A DNA stretch of 64,000 nucleotides from Burhinus oedicnemus (Eukaryota > Chordata > Aves > Charadriiformes > Burhinidae). Under the pieces are notes generated by a model that had not been told where the DNA came from, ran no database searches, and saw nothing but the letters and a program-made list of their open reading frames with translations. Below are positions 1 to 12,343 of the stretch, piece by piece; position 1 is the first letter of the stretch; each line of letters begins with the position of its first letter. Both the position numbers and the translations under genes were made by a program. The stretch is taken from positions 218,725 to 282,724 of the forward strand of contig VFFE01007040.1 in assembly GCA_008921705.1 (NCBI GenBank). The letters are read 5' to 3'.

Positions 1-2035
1 ATGACGCCACAGACAGCTCTCTGCAGAGTTCGTTAAATGCCGTAATTCTAAGAAAAAGACCTTTTTACTATCTTATGGCTGCTTTTACACCCCACCCCAC
101 CCCCCATAGGTTTTGTAAACATAAAAAAAGCAAAATAAAAGCTTTGACAGCTATAGTGTTAGAAAACCTGCCCACCTGTAGCTCATCCTCAGAAAATTAT
201 AGTCTACACAGTCAAATGGTAGGACGATTATAACATACTTTATTTCTTTCTTGAGTAGTGTAACTTTACTGAAATATTCCACGCACAAATTGACTTGAAT
301 AAAAGCTAGACCATTTAGTCTTTCTCTCGTTTTACATTATATTAATTTCCATATTAATCTAGAACTTTACCTGCAAGAAAGAATACAAATATAGCAGAAA
401 ATGAGTGAAATCTTCCTTTAATTAATTAAAGCAATTTTTTTCATACACAGTCCAGGCTAAAAAAAAAAAAAAGAGTGTTCAAACAAATAAAATTCACATC
501 AACTTCTGCAAGAAAGATATTGAAAGTATTGGGTTGATGTATTTAAATCTTTTTGTTTGTGTTTAAATTGTCAGCCTCATTTATTTTATTTTTTGGGAAA
601 GAAAAAGCATAAGTCCGCTAATTCCCTGGTTTTGGACTTCCAGGAAGGTTCCCATAGAACTGTTTTGAGGTAGTTCTGCATTAATTATATAAATGGTAAT
701 AAGTTCTCAGCCTATACTACATCCCTGTTGGTAATCTTGTGACAAAAATAAGTCCTGTAGCCAGTCGTAAAGGAATAGTTTCAGTAACATAGAAACAGAT
801 ATTACTAGTTCAGCTTATTTTTAAGTGCATGCAATTTTATTACTCCTGGAGAACCATTAAAACTCTTAAAAAAGACAAAACCAGATATATTTTTCAACTG
901 CCAAAGCTTTGGTCTTTGATTTCATTTTGATGGAAAAAAGCCCATGATACTGACTTTGCGTCTGGTCTTAAAAAAATCCTGCCACATAAAACTATAACCT
1001 TGAGGTTGAAATAGTTTTATGCTAATAGATTATGCATAATGAGTTTGTAGACACTAGTACAGCTTCTGTAATTAGCAGTTGCACAGTCCAAACTTTTCAG
1101 AAATACTTCAATAAATTATATTTTCATTCCCTATTTTATGTATAACTATTGCTAAATCATACAGAAAACTCAATTTCCCTTTATTTGCATACCACAGTTC
1201 AATAAATTTTCTTAAAACAGTAATTAATGTTTAATTATTGAACAATAATTTCTTTATTATAACTTAGCTAAAACTTTACACTTAAGTCATTACCAATCAA
1301 TTTGTTAGCTTATTGTAATTTTCAATCTAACTTCAAATCGTCATCAATTATTAAAAAAAATTATTTAGTTATGGGTTGATTTAATAATAAAATAATTTTA
1401 TGAAGCATTTTGTTTCTAGATGCAGAACAATTTTCAGCTGATTGGGATGCTATAAGTATATCCTTTAATGTCTATTATTGTGACATTGATTTACAAACCT
1501 TACATCATACACAGTTCTACTCCTTTTAATAGTAGTCTCTAAAATTCTAGGAATGAAGAAAAGAGTGTGACTGTTGAAGAACTATAAAAATAATGTTATT
1601 CAGAGAAAAACATCACGTGTAAATATTTGTATAAACACAGAATAAAATAATCTGGAGAGTTTCAGCCAGATGGCTGCAAACATGAGGACAGCATAGCTGT
1701 TTTACTTTTCTCTGGAACAAGGGAATATTTACTCTGTCACATCCATTACAATAATTTACATCCATTAGCACGAGACAAAAAATTCAGGAATACTTTTTAG
1801 GGATTAATATCCTCAAACTTTATTGTTAGCATGTCATGGTGGGAGTGAAAGGTTCTGGATATATATAAAAATTTTGTTTTATCACATTTTAATCACAGCT
1901 ATGCTAATCAGGCCCTGGGAGTAACAGTTCAGGCTTCTGAGCGTTGTTGTTTAATGTCTCATGAGAGTAAAATTTAAAAGACAACTTGAAACTTAGGAAC
2001 ATCCATTTTGAAGATTGCAGACCTCTTGGAGAGAA
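1..2035. other. AT-rich unique DNA, no gene seen
   Basis: No open frame of useful length, splice-flanked exon or recognised repeat is visible. The stretch is rich in A and T runs (for example a 14-base A run at 459-472). The part around 1080-1440 is especially rich in TTAATTA/TAATTA-like words and has no microsatellite structure, which is why it is listed in the findings as a candidate conserved noncoding element. This is a judgement from texture only. Confidence 0.6.
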
Positions 2036-2410
2036 ACCAGAGAACAATACGGATATTCAAAGATCTAGGAGAGGTGACCTATTACAGCTGTGTTACCTCG
2101 AGAAGACAGGCATGAATGAGTAATGGTAATGGGCTTCAAGTGCAGAAAAGCTGGCTGCAGACAGAAAGAGGATGAAGTGGTCTTCATAATTACCAAGCAC
2201 AGTATAAGAAGTAATGAGATCGTATTTCAATAACGGGGGAATTAGTTTAAAGATTAAAAAACCCTTCTAGTTGCAGAAGTAAGTAAGCAGTGCAACAGCC
2301 TGCTGGGGCAGACTGTAGGATCCCCATCACTGGACGATGTTACGAACAGCATAAGAAAACATATGTTGCTATTTAGGTTATTGCAGGTAATCTTCCTGGG
2401 GGGAAGGGAG
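2036..2410 (+). mobile_element. Ancient CR1-clade LINE, 3' end of ORF2 (relic)
   Basis: A strongly decayed plus-strand copy of the C-terminal part of a CR1-type ORF2. The words GAGGTGACCTATTACAGC (from 2071) and AACAGCCTGCTGGGGCAG (2294-2311) match the usual order of CR1 3' landmarks: the 'RRLRGDLI' region, then the 'NRLP-EVVESPSL' region. Between them the text keeps the expected spacing, but every frame has stops. Translation across 2293-2340 gives an EQPAG...CRIPITG string that lines up with the conserved end of the protein. No recognisable 8-bp terminal repeat remains. It is much more diverged than the CR1 copies after 16 kb. The family comparison is from memory, so the boundaries are approximate. 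Confidence 0.6.
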
Positions 2411-5400
2411 GGAACTGATATCATGCTGCCTGTTTTTCCTTGGTTCTGTGACGTAGTTCAGATATATATCAAGAGGCCAAAGGGCGTTCAGAGCATTATC
2501 ATGTAGCGGTCTGCCGCAGGAACGGGAAAGCAGCATGTCCTGCATGAAACGCCAATAGCAGTGTCCTCCACCCTTCCATCCTGTGCACATTTTACCATGA
2601 ACAGGAAGACAGTAAAGAAGACTCTCCGACTCTTCGAATTCTCAAGGACTGTCTCAGAACACATCTCTGTGTTGTGAAACACTTCAAATGGAGTAGTTTC
2701 TGGCAGCAGTTGATGGCTGAAGAGGTTACATGGTAAAGAGCCTACACAGCAGAAGAAGACAGAGTTCCTGGTTTTTTTCCTCTACAATTCATACATATAA
2801 TCAGCTTGTCACTTTTCTCATACAAGTAAGACAAACCAACCCTTGTTCTGAAAAAAATCCCCTTGTATCAAACGTGTCCTTATGGGTTTTTAACAAAGAG
2901 GGAAGGGAGGCAGGAATACCCTGAGGATGTCTGTGTTGAATTGATCAAGTTTAGCTTTGTTGACTTTTTACTTTAAATAATAATACATTTAATTTGCGTA
3001 ACTTCATTTCTTTATTCAGATAATAAATATAATTTTACTGTAGGCACTAAGCACAACCCATTAAAAATAACAACCACTATAAGAAACGCACTGCTTTCTA
3101 AATATGTAGCCATATTCTCCATTAATTTGTGGTGAAATCTTGCAGCTTACATTCATAGGTAATCTCCTGAAACCTGCTCCTTCATGGAGGGACTTATAAG
3201 CCTGGTAATATGACTTAAAAATCAGCTGTCTCAATTACCCAAGCTACATACAACAGATCTGGATGTGAGTTTTATGACTACTGAGTATCTCCAGTGACAG
3301 AAAATGTATGTTGCCTTGTTTAGTAATCTACTGAACGGCTGCGGTTTTTTAACTGCCAGTTAAACAGTGGCATTTACTCCTTACTGGAAGTTAGGAAAAA
3401 TATTCTGAGTCCTTTTGTTGTAACTTGATACAGATGAAGTTTTCAGTTCTATAATTAGTGATAAGCATATGCCACCTTGCATGGGGATAAACTGATAATT
3501 ATGTCCTCTTTTACAATACATTTCTGAAAAGTAGCAGTGGTTCTGTTGGGTAGAGAAATAGTATTCTTATAAAACTCCACCATAAGAGATAGGAGTTTCT
3601 TTGGAAGGAAAATGACTGTAGTGGTGATCTGTGTGCAAGAGAGTAGGGTACTAATCGATACTATATCTAGCGTACTCTACAATCAATACACTGAAGTAAA
3701 AAAGAAGTAGGAAAAAGAAAAAGAGACCAAAAGGTTGGATTACAACCAAGCTTTATTATATTGGCTGCAGAACAGAGAAATGAAGCAACCACAAAAAAAA
3801 AAAAAAAGCTCTGTTGCTTCTCTCTTCTCTTCAAGTAAAACATGACATTGTAGTTAATGTTTATAAATCACATACAGTGTGATGTAACGTGTACAGAAGT
3901 TTCTGAAGCCTGACCACTCCTGCATGCCCAGGAGCACTGAAGTCTTTTAATATGTGGGAAACACTCTGTGAGTCTGACATAAATGAAAGAAAGAGGCTTG
4001 TATTGTCCTGTTCAGAGTCTTGGTTAAAACATACTTTTTGGTAAAAAGGCTTTGGTGATTTGTCAAAAAAAGTGAAGCTTTCCATGGGAACACGCCAGTT
4101 TCCTTGAAACGTCCTCCATGGATCTGCACTTCTCAGTGGCAGCATGAAGCCGGAGGAAAAGGAACATGGCAAAGGAACAGGCAGCCTTGCTCTGACAGAT
4201 CTGGTATGAGATTTACATTTCCAGCCTGGATCACAGAGATAAGGGAATTAGATGTATGCCTTCCAGCTTCCTCAACCACTGAGCTATTTATCCACCTGGA
4301 AAGAAGATTTTTTTTCTGCACTATTTTGTTTTGCTTTTGAAAATATATGTTTGTCTTAGTTGTTGCCCCAGTGAGGCGGAGATACAGGCTGAAGATTTGC
4401 AAGTATTTGGATGCCTATGTAGATGCCTATTCAACATCATCCTTAGAACCAGGCTTTTTTATCCCAGACTCATGTTTCTGGGATAAAATTAGAACAGAAT
4501 CAGAGCATGATACATGTCACTAAGACATATATATTCAGATACGCAGGCATGCAGGCACACACTCGAGCAAATTGAATTGCTCTCCACCGTTTGAAACAGA
4601 TGAATATATTCTTCTGTTTTTTAAATTCTTTCCAGGATTTGTGGAGAAAGGTATAAAACAAGGCCTTTGGGAGAAGGATAATTACAGAGTTCAAAGCTAA
4701 ATAAAAAGATGTTAACAACATCTTTTTATTTTCAGGCTCAGTCTCTTTCTAGAGGCTGTATTTGTGGGACCCAAAGTATTCCTCTTTTCTTTAGTATAGA
4801 TTGCTTTGCATTTACTGCCTGAAGCAATCAGTAGCAATTGGACCCTACTTAACATTTCTTGTGAATGCAGAAAACAAAAAAAAATTAGCTCAAAGATTGA
4901 CTTTGTTTATCTTGGACTACTTAGTCTGAAGAAATGCATTGTTACAATGTATGATGTGAACAAGACTTCAGAAAGTATTAAAATGAGACTTTTATGGGAA
5001 AACTCAGGTTACCTAAATTGAGATTTTAGGTACATAAATTTCAGTGATTCAGATGGCCTGTTCTCAAGCGGCAACACTTTTGAAGGCACCTGGAAAGAGA
5101 GAAAGAGCTAACATATTGTTGTGGATCCCAAGTTCCTTCCATGACCAAGCAGAGCCCAGGAGTGTTTATCGCGAAGTGCTGACTTTGCCAGGTAGCTAAT
5201 GATGGAAAAGATGTCTGGACACAGGTAAATACTGTAGTCAAAAAGGTGAATGAGTGGCAAAACCCAAACGAGCACTCAGCACTTTGAATCCCAGGTGGAA
5301 GGAAGTGATTATTATGAAACATTGAGTCAGACATGGCCTGGTGCCCACATATGGGGGTCAGTCTAGGATGCTCCTCAATCAGTGTCCAGGCCCATTACTT

Positions 5401-6964
5401 GCTTATTCCCATATGCAGGTGAGAGGGAGCATTAGGCCTTCAGGAGTTTTCAGAGACACCCGACTCCCTCCATTGACCATGCGTGGGCCTCAAACTTGTA
5501 TGATCTCATTTGTGCTTTGAGTGACAGGTACCTCATTTTTAATCAAGTTTAGAAGAAATTTGGGAGGCTTCAGAGAAATTTGAGTGTTTCCCTTGCTTTT
5601 TATTAGGTACCAATAGTTGTGATTTTCAAAAGAAGATGAAAGTTGCATCAGCATTCCCTTTTCCCCCACCATATTAGCATTACCTAAGCCTTTGGTGTTT
5701 ATAACTTTTGGGCCATTTATTGATATGAACTCAATATGAACTTCAAGTCACCTGCTTTCTGAAGTCTTGGCTTGACTCAGCATAACATATTTTTCCTTCA
5801 AGTTGCTAAGTAAGTACAGTTTAAACAGTGCTTAAATGCCAGTGATGAGGTTGATGCAGTGGTCTGATCACGCCAAATAGCAATTTTTGACAGAGATTTG
5901 TGAGTCCTTCACTATAACTTTGCTTCAGAAAAGAGGCAAGAGCTGGAAATTATAGTTACCTCAACACAGGGTAAAGAAAGCACCAGGGTCAGAAAAACTT
6001 TTGTCTACCTAAAGCAGGATTCAGATACCTAAGTTCAACATCCTGTTTCACCTGTGGCGTTACCTTGAAAAAAACTACGATAGAAATTTACCTTTTCTAC
6101 CCACTCATTTCCACATATTCCTCTAAACATACCTAGAGCTGTGCAAAATTTTATGTGCCCCACCAGTTACAGCTTAGTGTCCTGTAGCTCTCTCCTGTTT
6201 GATTTCTCTTGTGTGTAATTAGATAACTACTTTCACATTTCAGCCTTAGCCACAGGGATGAAGGAGAATGATAATTTGGATCTGTCTTTTTTTAATCAGT
6301 TGCCCATTTTCAGGCAGCGGTTATCACTGAGGCCTCCAGGCATCTCTCAGGTTTGACTAAAATTAGCTAGTAGTTTCAAAAATTACTGTGATTGGCTCCG
6401 AACCTGACAGAGGAGAAGGCAGATAGACAGACGGACCACCACATCTGCAGATGGACATGGCAGCCACACAGTCCTTGTCAGCAGCCAACTAGAGGAATGA
6501 GTTATAACAATGGAAATTCAGTCTGATTTAATTGAATTAAACGGATTAATGACAGGTTTGCAGACTCTGTTCAAATAAATGAAAGTCATAGCTATGGTTA
6601 CAGTCATGGGGTTTCTTTGCTGCTGGTTTTTTTTTGTTTTGCGCTTTTTTTTGTCGTTGGAAATGAGCACTAAGAATTCATAATTGTCCAGTTAACTGTT
6701 CAGTGCCATGAAATATACTAATAATGTGCCTGGGGGGAAAAAAGAAATCTATGAAAGAAAGAAATTTGTATGATCATGCTATTTCTGTTCACATTAGCGT
6801 GTACATAGTTACTGCAGGAGGAATTCCAATGAAAAAGATGGCCATCTTCTTTCAAAATTAAACAAGTGGGTCCCAGAAGTTGAATTATGGTAGAAGGATG
6901 GACCACCATCTTAGGGTATGCATGTAATGAAAAAGTCCTTCAGCAAATAGGCTTGTTGTATGTT
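2411..6964. other. Unique AT-rich DNA, no gene recognised
   Basis: Only short open frames (about 100 codons or fewer) occur, with no family resemblance and no shared splice context. It contains a 15-base A run at 3793-3807, a close double TAGATGCCTAT-like motif near 4408-4429, and T/G-rich text around 6627-6652. I see no transposon termini or RNA gene. Confidence 0.6.
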
Positions 6965-7000
6965 ATTGATAAACATATGAACATTGATAAACATATGAAC
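6965..7000. repeat. Exact 18-bp tandem duplication
   Basis: The unit ATTGATAAACATATGAAC occurs twice head to tail (6965-6982 and 6983-7000) with no mismatch. The flanks do not continue the pattern, so this is a simple two-copy duplication of the slippage type, not a minisatellite. The perfect identity suggests a recent event or a polymorphic site. Confidence 0.95.
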
Positions 7001-7399
7001 TATAATAACAGGTTACATCCTTTTGTTTCTATTCTATTGTAATGTTAATGAAATGACAATAATCTTTTTGCACAGTTCCAATTCAATTAAATTTTTTTTT
7101 CTGTTTCCTCCTTAACAAATATTTGAACAAGAAAATAACCAAAACCGATCTTAGCATTAATTTAGACCTTAGTTATCAGTCTCAAGATCTCAAGAACAAC
7201 AATTCATTTTTCAGTCATTCTCAGACGTAATTGGGTGGAATTAACATTCTTGAAAATTAAGTTGTTTTCCAAGGCCCTCAACAGAAGCTATATACCCATT
7301 TTTGCGCATCATACTTAAAAAAATATGCAGTGAAAAGAGCGAAAAGACTGCAAAGGCAAAAATGACAAGAAGTTTAGAAAATGTGACTGCATGAGAAAG

Positions 7400-7785
7400 C
7401 AATGAAGGACTTGGACTTGCTTAGTCTCTGAAAGAGAAGAGAAATATGTAATAAGAATCTTACATAAAAGGCTGTACTCCTTGTCTGATGCAACAGAGCA
7501 ATGAAGAAAGTTTAATTTGCCTCAGAGAAGATTCGGCCTGAACACTGTGAAAAGCTTTCTCATTACACAGGCAGTGAGACACCACAGCAGAGCAAGGAGA
7601 CTATGCAACCCCTTCACTGGAAATTCTCGCTACTAGGTGAACACTAGTCTGTCTAGGTGAAGAAGTGATCTAGCTATATTCAATCCTGCTTCAGTGCAGA
7701 TAACTGAGGTACATTATCTCCTGCAGTCCTTCCCAGGTCTTCATTTTTATACTTTTGTGTATGATTCTTTATTCCCTATGACTTT
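7400..7785 (+). mobile_element. Ancient CR1 LINE 3' end (relic)
   Basis: Plus-strand relic with the usual run of CR1 3' landmarks in decayed form: GGACTTGGACTTGCTTAGTC (from 7408), TGAGACACCACAGCAGAGCA (7576-7595), the 'CAACCCCTTCACTGGAAAT' region near 7606-7625, and GCAGTCCTTCCCAGGTCTTC (7723-7742), which corresponds to the AGGTCCCTTCCAACC end. The TGATTCT word near 7764 may be what is left of the terminal 8-bp repeat. No frame is open. It belongs to the old layer of CR1 in this window. Assignment is by remembered consensus, and the 5' limit is uncertain. Confidence 0.6.
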
Positions 7786-10700
7786 TGCACTGCATTCTCT
7801 TTGAACTTCAAAATATTATTTTACTCTTATTTCAAAAATAGCATGTGTGAGAGGAGGGATTCTTTTCCTAGGAAAGTTTTAGCTGTACAGAAATCACTCT
7901 TCTTTACTTGATTCTCCATTGTTTAATTTGACAGTTAAATTGCAATGTGAACAGAACAAAATTGTTGATCAGAAAATTAACTTTACAGTTTTCAAACTGT
8001 TCCTCAATAGTTGCAGAATGAAAGACAACAGACTTCCCCGCCCCCCTCCACCCCCAGCTCACTGGAGATGCAAGAAAAATATAACATTGCAGCAAGAAGA
8101 AAACAATTTTTACAAGTATTCCCAATCTTTCCCTGCTCTACTGCTTCTCAAGAAGGCCAGCTAAGTTAGAATAGTCTTACAGTATGCTCAAAAGTGAGGT
8201 TTGGGGAATATCCAACAATTAACATTTCTCACAGACCGTAAAAGAAAGTAGCAAAATGATCTCAAGAATGATAGTAGAGCCACGAGCCATTGCTGAAAAG
8301 CAGGTGGCCTAACTTCTTAAGGTTTGGCTTGAAATTTGTTTGGCTTGGAGCCATTTAAGAAATGGAATCACACCAACAGCTTCGAGTTATGACATGTGAG
8401 CCTGATGCAGTTTCCTGTACGCGTTCTTGAGGCCAAACCTGAAATATTTCATGGCTGTGTATGAACAATAAAAGGTAAATGAGGTTAACGGACTAGGACG
8501 AATTTAAATGAAAAATGTACTTTTTTGCAACAATTTTTACAATTTTAGAACATTGTGAAGAGGCTTTACTATGGAAGAAAAATAGATAACCACGTGACCT
8601 GTAGAGTGGTGGTGTTATTATTATTTTAAAACATCCTGTATCACCTATCACTGTTTCTTAAGTTATTTTCCTTATTTCCCTATCCCCTTTGTATTTAAGC
8701 CCTCTGGTTAAAAACAGATTCTGCTATATTTTATGTGGGTGTAAATTTAAATTGCCACTGGAATAATTGTTTAAAAGCTTGATCTGCTAAATTTTGTAAG
8801 AGAGTCAGTTAATTTGTGGGGAGTTGCTGCTGCACCTACAAACGGATGAGATCTGTTACTTCTCCAAAGAAATTCAGCATCTTATAAAATGAGGTCTTTG
8901 TACTGGCACAAAATCTATTAAAGTTTGGGGTTTGTTTTGGGTTTTTTAAGACAAAAAATAGTATGTGTATTTGACATAATATTAAAAACACAATTTAATT
9001 TTGATTTGTGCACCTGGGACAGCTATAAGAAGATGACCTTCAAGAAACTGATTTATCCTATGGGTAAATCTGTTAAACTGAGACTGTATCACAGATTATT
9101 ACTTGCTGTGAAGTATTTCCTAGTGACTGACTAGCTATGAGTTCTAGCCTCTCATTTGTATTTAGCAGACCTTGTGGTTACAAGATAACTATTTTCAGAC
9201 GGTAAGATCAGCAGACTTCAGATTTAAGCTCTGGAAGCAATAACTTCTTTTTCTGGGTTTTGTCTTTTTTATACTTCTTAAATAAAATTTAGAAATATGT
9301 TAGTAAAACTTTTGGGAAGGTCGTAATACAACACAAACACGTAGCTAAAGCTGAAACAGGTATAGACATTCACTACATTTTGTTGTTTGGACTGCTAAAC
9401 CGTGCACACACAACTTTACTCATTCCATTTTATATGGAATAAAGTATGTGATAGAAAACTTTCATCTAGCCTCCTACATGAATAGAATCAACAATAGTAA
9501 ATTTGAGTTCCTGAATCCCTATTCTTAGTAACCTGTTAGTTATACAAAATCCTCTAGGTTTTCAGGTTTTGTATCAGGGCTTGTGACTAAGAAATAATAC
9601 ACTTCGTTGTTAACTGTTACTTGCTTGATACGGAAATCGTTGTGATCTTTGGTATTAAATGATGCCCTTATTTTTACAGAAGTAATTTTCCATATGTAAC
9701 AACAGTGTAAAAGGAACCAGAACAAAAGCATATTTGCATTTGAGTGTAACTTTCTAAATACAATTTTAAATAGTTGAATGCTTTAATTATCCTCTGTTCA
9801 ACTGTCATCCACACTTAACAGTTGATGTTGTGAACATTTCATGTTGTTACTTGATCACCAAGTATTTGGGTAATCGTCTCACCCACCCTGTCATCAAAAA
9901 CATAGAATTTAGTCTAACATACCTGACACATTTGACATACCTTTCTAGTCTGCGGAAGGAGATAAACACAGTCTCCATCTAGCACTGTGGAGGGACAGAT
10001 ACAAATCAGGTTTATAGTTCTAGCATAGATATTTAATGTATGTTGGATGAAATGACCCTTGGAAGTGTCTGTCTGTCCTAGATGATGACTTGAGAGAAAA
10101 GGTATAGCTCCCAGTTTAGATAAATCTGACATGTTGCGAAATATTGTTTTATATGTTCTTTATAAGTCCTTTGTCTCCTTCACACATTCCTTAAATAGCT
10201 TTTGTATATAAACTCTTGGCAAAATATTGACTCTTTAAGATTTCAACTCAATTACTCTCAATCTTAAAAGTTAATTTGCTTTCTCATTTTGTCCCTGCCT
10301 TGAAATTAGACAGGTTTCTCAAAGGCCTTGCATAAGCAAACAACTTCCATCTCCTTTTCTAGAATGAAAGACATCTATTAGACAAAGAGAAAGACACAGT
10401 TGTTAACTTGTCTTCCCTTTTTCCTCCAGACTCTCAGACAACTGGGAGTCAAACACACTTCAGCAAATAATTTGGAACTATGTTATGCTTTCTCACGAAA
10501 GTCAAGCAGGGATAAGTAAAATGACATTCCAAATAAATTGAAAATGCCTTCTTGTATAATCAAAAGGAGAGATTTTAAGTGGTGAGATAAAGAAAGTAGA
10601 AGGTTGATATGCAATTGAGAGGATTCTTGGAGATTAGATTCACTGCACCAGAAATCTTCAATATTCTAACACCAGGCTTTTTAGACCTGTGCTCAATACG

Positions 10701-12301
10701 ACATCTCCACGGATTCATATTATTATTTCTAATCCCAGCTGATTTCACCTACAAATCATATTTCAACACAATATGATCTGATAGTATTTCACAGTCATAT
10801 TGGTCTCACTTTGCCAATATGTCTATAAATGCACAGGTGTAAAGCAAATTAGATGCTTAGGCTAGAACGTTTCATTTCACTTAGTCCAAATTTAATCCAT
10901 TTAAAATACTTTCTATTACATCTAACAGGAGAACTCCCTACTGCCTGAGTTCAGGTAATATTAATTGCACGTTATGCAAAAGCAAATTATCTAAACTTGT
11001 CAACTCAGCAAAGACGTATTCCAAAGGACTTGCATAAGCCCTTGTAACACAAAATTCTACTCCAAATTGCATTTACTTCATAGGTTTCGCTGCTTCCTGC
11101 AGGAATGTTCAGCTTGTAATATTTCTTTTTCACCTCTGTTTATTTTTGCCAGATAAGGGAATTTCAACCATCAAGCTTATCAATGGACTGTTCAGTCCCT
11201 GAATGAAACACTAAGAACCCCAGAAATTGTGCCTGAAAACTTTCAAAGGGAAAAAAATGGATTGCACAGGACACATAGAAGGTTGACATTCCTTTGTCTT
11301 CATCTCACATTATCCAAATGTTTACGCTTTCCATGGTGCTTTAAGCGGTGTCTCTTCTACCATCTCAAAAACGCAGTTGTGACTGGGAGAGACCCTCAAA
11401 GACTATGGCTGTACCAATACAATAATGATGCCAGGATCCAAGACTGAACACTGGACTTTGGTCATCTACATTGTTAAATTGTTATGAAGACGTGTTCTTG
11501 GCTTTTGTCAATCAAATTTTTGGTGTGGCTTTGAAGTCAGACAGGATGAGGGTACATTGCCAACAGCAGCCTACATGTAGTCACCCTCTTTTGGAAGCTA
11601 AGAGACCTCAACAATACAAATGTAATCAGTATTGTGTCCGATGGCCTCAGTGCCCGAGAACCTGTCTTGGCACTATCTAGTTTACTTATTCATTTAGAAA
11701 CTCTCAATTTCATTAAACAGGGACTATATCCCAGTAATTCGTCTGACAAAAGCGTCCTCTGGAATCTGGAAGATTATACAGCGTCGTTTTAAGGAAATCT
11801 GCAACAGGGATGAGTGACTAAAGATAGAAGTCTCTGAGAGCATTAGGAAACGCAAAAGGAAGAGTGTGAGAGAATGTGGGTGGGAAAGTAAGCATTTCAC
11901 TTTCTCATATGAGTAAAGTGAAGACATTTATAACTGTCCTTAAATTTTGTGGTGAGTGGAGTCATGTCCCTGGTGTTGGGTTTGGACCTGTGTGCTTTCC
12001 TTCCTTTCTTCTTTTCTTTGTCCCACTCGCTCACTCCCCTTTTATTATGTGCAGACATCATATTTATTTGAAAAATTTACATTGATTCTTCCAGAGTCTT
12101 TTTAGACTTACATGTATTAACAAAAAAGGGCTCCTAAGGTAAAAAACTCTGGGGCAGTGCCAGCAGTGAATAACAGATTGCTGTTAATCCTGGGCTGAGT
12201 TGGGATGGTAGGTGGCTGCTTCTAGTACCAAAAGCGAGTTTCCAGGGAGCCATTACCTTGAAAAACATACCCAGGGCAGGATCATCAAGAGCTACCGGAT
12301 C

Positions 12302-12307
<6 letters not shown>
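7786..12307. other. Unique AT-rich DNA, no gene recognised
   Basis: Short open frames only; none resembles a known family. A C-rich tract at about 8038-8058 is the only local compositional change. The stretch 8320-8640 has complex, non-repetitive text and no transposon landmark. Nothing else can be supported. Confidence 0.55.

Positions 12308-12342
<35 letters not shown>
12308..12342. repeat. (CT)n microsatellite
   Basis: An uninterrupted alternating TC tract of about 17 units (35 bases), preceded by CTTCCTT and followed by AGGTTGGGG. Pure dinucleotide tracts of this length are usually length-polymorphic. A nearby mixed T tract (12725-12762) is a separate feature. Confidence 0.97.
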
Positions 12343-12343
<1 letters not shown>

